9,070 bases of DNA. Source: an uncultured Oscillospiraceae bacterium (lineage in GTDB: Bacteria > Bacillota > Clostridia > Oscillospirales > Ruminococcaceae). Below are positions 6,644-9,070 of this stretch, in pieces (the first letter of the stretch is position 1; every line of letters starts with the position of its first letter). Where the stretch lies: positions 1-9,070 of the forward strand of contig CAUABB010000049.1 of NCBI GenBank assembly GCA_958427155.1, read 5' to 3'. The notes beneath the pieces were generated by a model. That model had not been told where the DNA came from, made no database searches, and saw only the letters and a list, made by a program, of their open reading frames with translations. The position numbers were made by a program, and so were the translations under genes.

Positions 6644-6919
6644 ATGAGACAATGCATGGATGCCGAAAATCTGCACCGGCGTTTAAAAAAAATAATCGGA
6701 CAGGTACAAGCGATTGACCGGATGGTTGAGGAGGATGTACCCTGCGAGGATGTTTTGGCACAGATTAATGCCGCGAAATCTGCTCTTCATAGAGTGGGGC
6801 AGGTTGTGTTAGAAGGGCATATTAACCACTGCGTTCGGGATGGGATTGAGCATGGAGATGCGGATCAGACCATAGCCAGTTTTACGAAAGCGGTAGAGCG
6901 TTTTGCCAATATGACTTGA
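6644..6919 (+). CDS. CsoR/RcnR-family (DUF156) metal- or thiol-sensing repressor
   Basis: A 91-residue all-helical regulator of normal family length. The N-terminal helix carries LHRRLKKIIGQVQAIDRMVEED (10-31), followed by CEDVLAQINAAKSALHRVGQVVLE (34-57) and GHINHCVRDG (58-67). Cys34, His59 and Cys63 have the spacing of the Cu(I) ligands in Mycobacterium CsoR (Cys36, His61, Cys65), so copper sensing is the first guess. Relatives also sense nickel, formaldehyde or persulfide, and specificity cannot be settled from this alone. Members are tetramers that leave DNA when the ligand binds. GGAGG lies 8 nt before the ATG. The gene is monocistronic: its own strong promoter lies upstream and a terminator about 95 bp downstream. 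No copper ATPase, chaperone or sulfur gene is within the window, so its targets are unknown apart from possible autoregulation. Confidence 0.93.
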   Translation: MRQCMDAENLHRRLKKIIGQVQAIDRMVEEDVPCEDVLAQINAAKSALHRVGQVVLEGHINHCVRDGIEHGDADQTIASFTKAVERFANMT

Positions 6920-7013
6920 TCATGACAACAGAAGAGATTGTATGGAGAATTAAAGAATATACCTGTTATACAGCTTTAAATATATGATATTGATAAAGTA
7001 TAATTGTGCTAAA

Positions 7014-7044
7014 AAAAGAGAGCGAAATTATTTCGCTCTTTTTT
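7014..7044. terminator. Bidirectional intrinsic terminator
   Basis: AGAGCGAAA (7019-7027) pairs with TTTCGCTCT (7031-7039) around a TTA loop. Flanking A and T runs extend the stem to about 14 bp. Both strands end in T-runs (six on +, seven on -). It closes the CsoR-family gene from the left and can stop leftward transcription from the MFS side. Confidence 0.92.
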
Positions 7045-7086
7045 CAGTTGGCTTGGTTTGTTTGCTAAAACAGTATGAGAGTACTT

Positions 7087-7109
7087 ATTTGAATTTGAAA
7101 AATTCAAAT
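7087..7109. repeat. 10-bp hairpin, ATTTGAATTT palindrome
   Basis: ATTTGAATTT (7087-7096) and AAATTCAAAT (7100-7109) are perfect inverted arms around a 3-nt GAA loop. There is no adjoining T-run, so it is more like a recognition or structural element than a terminator. Confidence 0.5.
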
Positions 7110-7154
7110 ATATAAGGTTATATCCCCGCGCCTTCATAGAAAAAATTCAAATAT
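7098..7154. repeat. 14-bp direct repeat pair
   Basis: AAAAATTCAAATAT occurs at 7098-7111 and again at 7141-7154. The first copy overlaps the right arm of the 7087-7109 hairpin. The second contains the stop codon of the leftward coding fragment. The 29-bp spacer includes a short GC-rich patch (CCCCGCGCC) in otherwise AT-rich DNA. Confidence 0.5.
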
Positions 7155-7239
7155 CACAAATTTTCCCCTTGTTGGCTTTTTTAAACGCTTTAAAGCGTAA
7201 CGCCACTTTGTCCCTTTCCTTCACCAACTGAAACTTATC
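7147..7239 (-). pseudogene. C-terminal coding fragment of an unknown protein
   Basis: Thirty codons followed by TGA (7149-7147) read DKFQLVKERDKVALRF (1-16) and then KAFKKANKGKICDI (17-30). The strongly basic, charge-patterned sequence and the codon choice look like the end of a real gene, but a stop codon lies directly upstream and no start is available. It overlaps the end of the lipoprotein remnant by 5 bp in another frame. I do not recognise the parent; a mobile-element protein is possible. A 14-bp perfect palindrome, ACGCTTTAAAGCGT (7185-7198), lies inside it. Confidence 0.35.
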
Positions 7240-7549
7240 TCATTTCTACAATTTTAGAACCAACCATTATTTCTCTATCTTCAAGCAAGCTGCTATATAA
7301 ACCTTTAGACACATCTTCAAACGTTAATTCGCTATAATAACTATCTGCAGCAGCATTGAGCCGTCTACCGCTTAACGCTAGTCTAATTGATATGTTGTAT
7401 CATCACACTTCCATGTTCCATCTCTTACTTCATAATAGGTGACAAGTATTCCATCGCTTTCAGATTTTTCATACGTTTTTACAATATCGATTTTATCATC
7501 CGGTGATTATAATAGCTAAAAGCGCAAATATTATCACCAACTTTTTCAT
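7235..7549 (-). pseudogene. Frameshifted small lipoprotein-like gene
   Basis: The ATG at 7549 follows an AAGG site and encodes MKKLVIIFALLAIIITG, a short positive end, a hydrophobic core and a near-lipobox. The frame then hits TGA where the lipobox Cys would be expected. One base later, another frame continues with DDKIDIVKTYEKSESDG (from 7500), then TYYEVRDGTWKCDDTTYQLD and a TAG. A further shift at about 7381 gives LALSGRRLNAAADSYYSELT, FEDVSKGLYSSLLED and GSKIVEMR, ending at TAA 7235. The joined product resembles small secreted lipoproteins of gut Firmicutes with a W-x-C-(D/N), RLxxSGRxxNAA core (recalled, not searched). With two frameshifts it is almost surely non-functional, unless they are sequencing errors. 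Function of the family is unknown to me. Confidence 0.65.
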
Positions 7550-7602
7550 TTTCCTTACCCTGATCTTACTACTCAAATTCGAAAAGTCCTAATCAATTTT
7601 GT

Positions 7603-7755
7603 TTAGAAATTATTCTTTGTCGTATTCGTGGTGCTTTTGATTATTTGATCTATCCATATTATCCCGCCTATATGGGCTAATGTTATCATTTTGTTATCGG
7701 GGTTGATAGCACTTGCCCCGTAACTGCGGATAATAGCAAATATGTTCCAACTCAA
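7603..7755 (-). pseudogene. 50-codon open stretch, possible gene remnant
   Basis: From a TTG at 7755 to TAA at 7605-7603 the minus strand reads SWNIFAIIRSYGASAINPD (2-20), NKMITLAHIGGIIWIDQIIK (21-40) and a polar Thr/Asn-rich end. The composition is protein-like (two hydrophobic patches), but there is no ribosome binding site, and the open frame reaches only a few codons further upstream (a TAG precedes CCC TTT AAA). A hairpin with GTTA-CGGGG and CCCCG-TAAC arms (7693-7724, one bulged T) lies inside it. It may be the tail of a lost membrane protein or a chance frame. I do not recognise it. Confidence 0.25.
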
Positions 7756-7806
7756 ATTATAAGCGGTTCTGCTTAGAAATTTAAAGGGCTAACAAGAAAC
7801 AATCTA

Positions 7807-9006
7807 TTATATTCTACTTATTGTTTTGCTAACCTTTTTATTTAGAATAAGTAATCCAAATACAAGAACAACTGGAAAAATTGTAGCTACAAGCAATCCT
7901 GTTTTAAGATTTCCACCTGCCATTTCGGAAAGAGTTCCTACCATAGCGGGACTTACCGTAGCACCCAAATCTCCGGCTAACGCCAAAAATGCGAACATTG
8001 CGGTGCCGCCTCTTGGACATTTCTGCGAAGATATGCTGATGGATCCCGGCCACATAATGCCGACAGCTAAACCGCAAAGAGCACAGCCTGCAAGTCCAAG
8101 AATTGGCAATGTAGATAATGAAGCCAACAAATAACAACTTGCACACATAATTCCGCAAACAAACATAACCTTGGTTAAATCAAGCTTTTCACTGAACTTT
8201 CCATACAGCATTCTGGATATACCCATAAACATTGCAAACAAACACGGACCTGCCAAATCACCGACAGTTTTGGATACACCGATAGCAGATTCGGTAAATG
8301 CGGATGCCCATTGCGCCATACTAGCTTCTGAAGCACCCGAACATACCATAAGTACAATCATCAGCCAAAAGATTGGCGTCTTCAGCAGTTTGCTGATGCC
8401 CATACTTTTGCCGTCTTCAACCAATCGCTCTATCGGGCAGTTCATAAAGTTCCATGTATTATATAACGGAATTAACGCCCATATAACCGTAAGTATCTTC
8501 CAGTTTTCTACACCAAATATAGCGAAAAAGAGGGTAGAACCTAAAATAACGCCCATTGCGCCCCAACAATAGAACGAGTGTAAGAGACTCATCATTCCGT
8601 CCTTATTTTCAAACGGACAAGCCTCCACAATAGGACTCACTAACACCTCGATAAGACCACTGCCGATAGCATAAAGAACTACCGAAATCAGAATACCTAC
8701 AAAGGGTACCGGCAATACTTCCGGCAAGATCACCATCAAACAAAGACCTACTGCTGATAATACTTGGGATACCACCACACAGATACGGTATCCGATTTTG
8801 TCAGCAAATTTAGTAGCCGCAAGGTCAATGAGCAATTGTGTTAAATAGAACACCAACGGAATCATTGCAATCTTTTCAAGGGTAATTCCGTAAGTGCTTT
8901 TGAATGTTAAAAATAAGAGTGGAGCAAAGTTTGCGGATATAGCCTGTGTTACAAAGCCTAAATAGCAGGCTACAAGTGTTTTTTTATAATTCATTTTTTT
9001 GCCCAT
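7807..9006 (-). CDS. MFS-family permease, sugar-transporter-like
   Basis: A 399-residue protein with twelve predicted membrane segments, the normal major facilitator length. After a short basic N-terminus, helix 1 carries CYLGFVTQAISANFAPLLF (14-32). The loop between helices 2 and 3 has DLAATKFADKIGYR (61-74), the MFS motif A pattern. Helix 5 has GMMSLLHSFYCWGAMG (137-152), reminiscent of the conserved His in fucose/glucose-galactose permeases. A charged central loop (about 192-206) divides the halves, and helix 10 ends GIMWPGSISISSQKCPRGG (316-334). A solute such as a sugar is likely, but the substrate is not readable. The ATG at 9006 has AGAGG 7 nt upstream. No terminator directly follows; leftward transcripts could run through the remnants to the hairpin at 7014-7044. 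It stands in AT-rich DNA unlike the left two thirds, which hints at separate acquisition. Confidence 0.92.
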   Translation of the reverse strand: MGKKMNYKKTLVACYLGFVTQAISANFAPLLFLTFKSTYGITLEKIAMIPLVFYLTQLLIDLAATKFADKIGYRICVVVSQVLSAVGLCLMVILPEVLPVPFVGILISVVLYAIGSGLIEVLVSPIVEACPFENKDGMMSLLHSFYCWGAMGVILGSTLFFAIFGVENWKILTVIWALIPLYNTWNFMNCPIERLVEDGKSMGISKLLKTPIFWLMIVLMVCSGASEASMAQWASAFTESAIGVSKTVGDLAGPCLFAMFMGISRMLYGKFSEKLDLTKVMFVCGIMCASCYLLASLSTLPILGLAGCALCGLAVGIMWPGSISISSQKCPRGGTAMFAFLALAGDLGATVSPAMVGTLSEMAGGNLKTGLLVATIFPVVLVFGLLILNKKVSKTISRI

Positions 9007-9070
9007 AATTCAGCCTCTTTATGGATCACTTGCCTGCACGTATGTTTTTTACAGTTCTTTTCTCTATATT
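9007..9070 (-). other. Upstream region of the MFS gene, cut by the window edge
   Basis: Only 64 bp remain. They contain the AGAGG ribosome binding site of the MFS gene and no clear -10/-35 pair, so the promoter or a preceding operon gene lies outside the window. Confidence 0.4.

Larger units (their letters stand above)
7042..7233. repeat. 10-bp inverted repeat bounding a 192-bp segment
   Basis: TTTCAGTTGG (7042-7051) and CCAACTGAAA (7224-7233) are perfect inverted copies. The left copy starts in the terminator T-run, and the right copy lies in a coding fragment. The enclosed DNA holds other palindromes and a direct repeat. It may be a small element end or coincidence; no target-site duplication was recognised. 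Confidence 0.3.

Noticed and set aside
6975..7004. Promoter-like TTTAAA-18-TATAAT before the 7014-7044 hairpin
   Set aside because: The -35 is weak and the transcript would end about 35 nt later at the terminator; the region is simply AT-rich.
7042..7233. Small transposable element (MITE)
   Set aside because: The 10-bp inverted repeat is present, but I see no target-site duplication and the left arm overlaps the terminator T-run, so it is kept only as an observation.
8171..8572. 133-codon rightward frame opposite the MFS gene
   Set aside because: The complementary strand encodes an intact MFS protein; the frame is a shadow with no start signal.
1..9070. CRISPR array, tRNA, rRNA, toxin-antitoxin or phage-defence system
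   Set aside because: No regularly spaced repeats, no tRNA-like cloverleaf noticed, and none of the genes matches a known defence or toxin family.

Overview
The window looks like chromosomal DNA from a low-to-mid GC Firmicute, probably class Clostridia. This rests on strong AGGAGG-type ribosome binding sites, sigma-A-like promoters, GTG/TTG start candidates and protein sequences typical of gut or anaerobic clostridia. No rRNA, tRNA, CRISPR array or intact transposase is visible.

Left part (1-2726): a leftward operon made of a 199-residue protein I do not recognise (1765-2364), followed after 3 bp by tex (1-1761). Tex is an RNA-binding transcription accessory factor, and it runs off the left edge before its S1 domain. 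A 362-bp intergenic region carries a leftward extended -10 promoter and two candidate rightward promoters.

Middle part (2727-7044): three rightward units. A PaiA-like GNAT acetyltransferase and a MATE efflux pump lie 14 bp apart and end at a clear intrinsic terminator, so they may form a small detoxification operon (inference). Next is a stand-alone polysaccharide pyruvyl transferase-family protein with a C-terminal coiled coil and basic tail. Its long leader holds a promoter, two tiny overlapping ORFs and a hairpin. Last is a CsoR/RcnR-family metal or thiol sensor with its own near-consensus promoter. It retains the Cys-His-Cys ligand pattern, but no metal transporter is present in the window. 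It ends at a strong terminator that can work in both directions.

Right part (7045-9070): AT-rich DNA with leftward genes. An intact 12-helix MFS permease (7807-9006) is followed, on the same strand, by three remnants: a 50-codon open stretch, a twice-frameshifted small lipoprotein-like gene, and a 30-codon C-terminal coding fragment. The last lies among palindromes and a 14-bp direct repeat. This looks like a decaying accessory segment.

I do not see convincing evidence for a new multi-gene system. The best leads are the unknown gene coupled to tex, the leader of the pyruvyl transferase-family gene, the altered acetyl-CoA loop of the GNAT protein, and the fossil region at 7042-7755.
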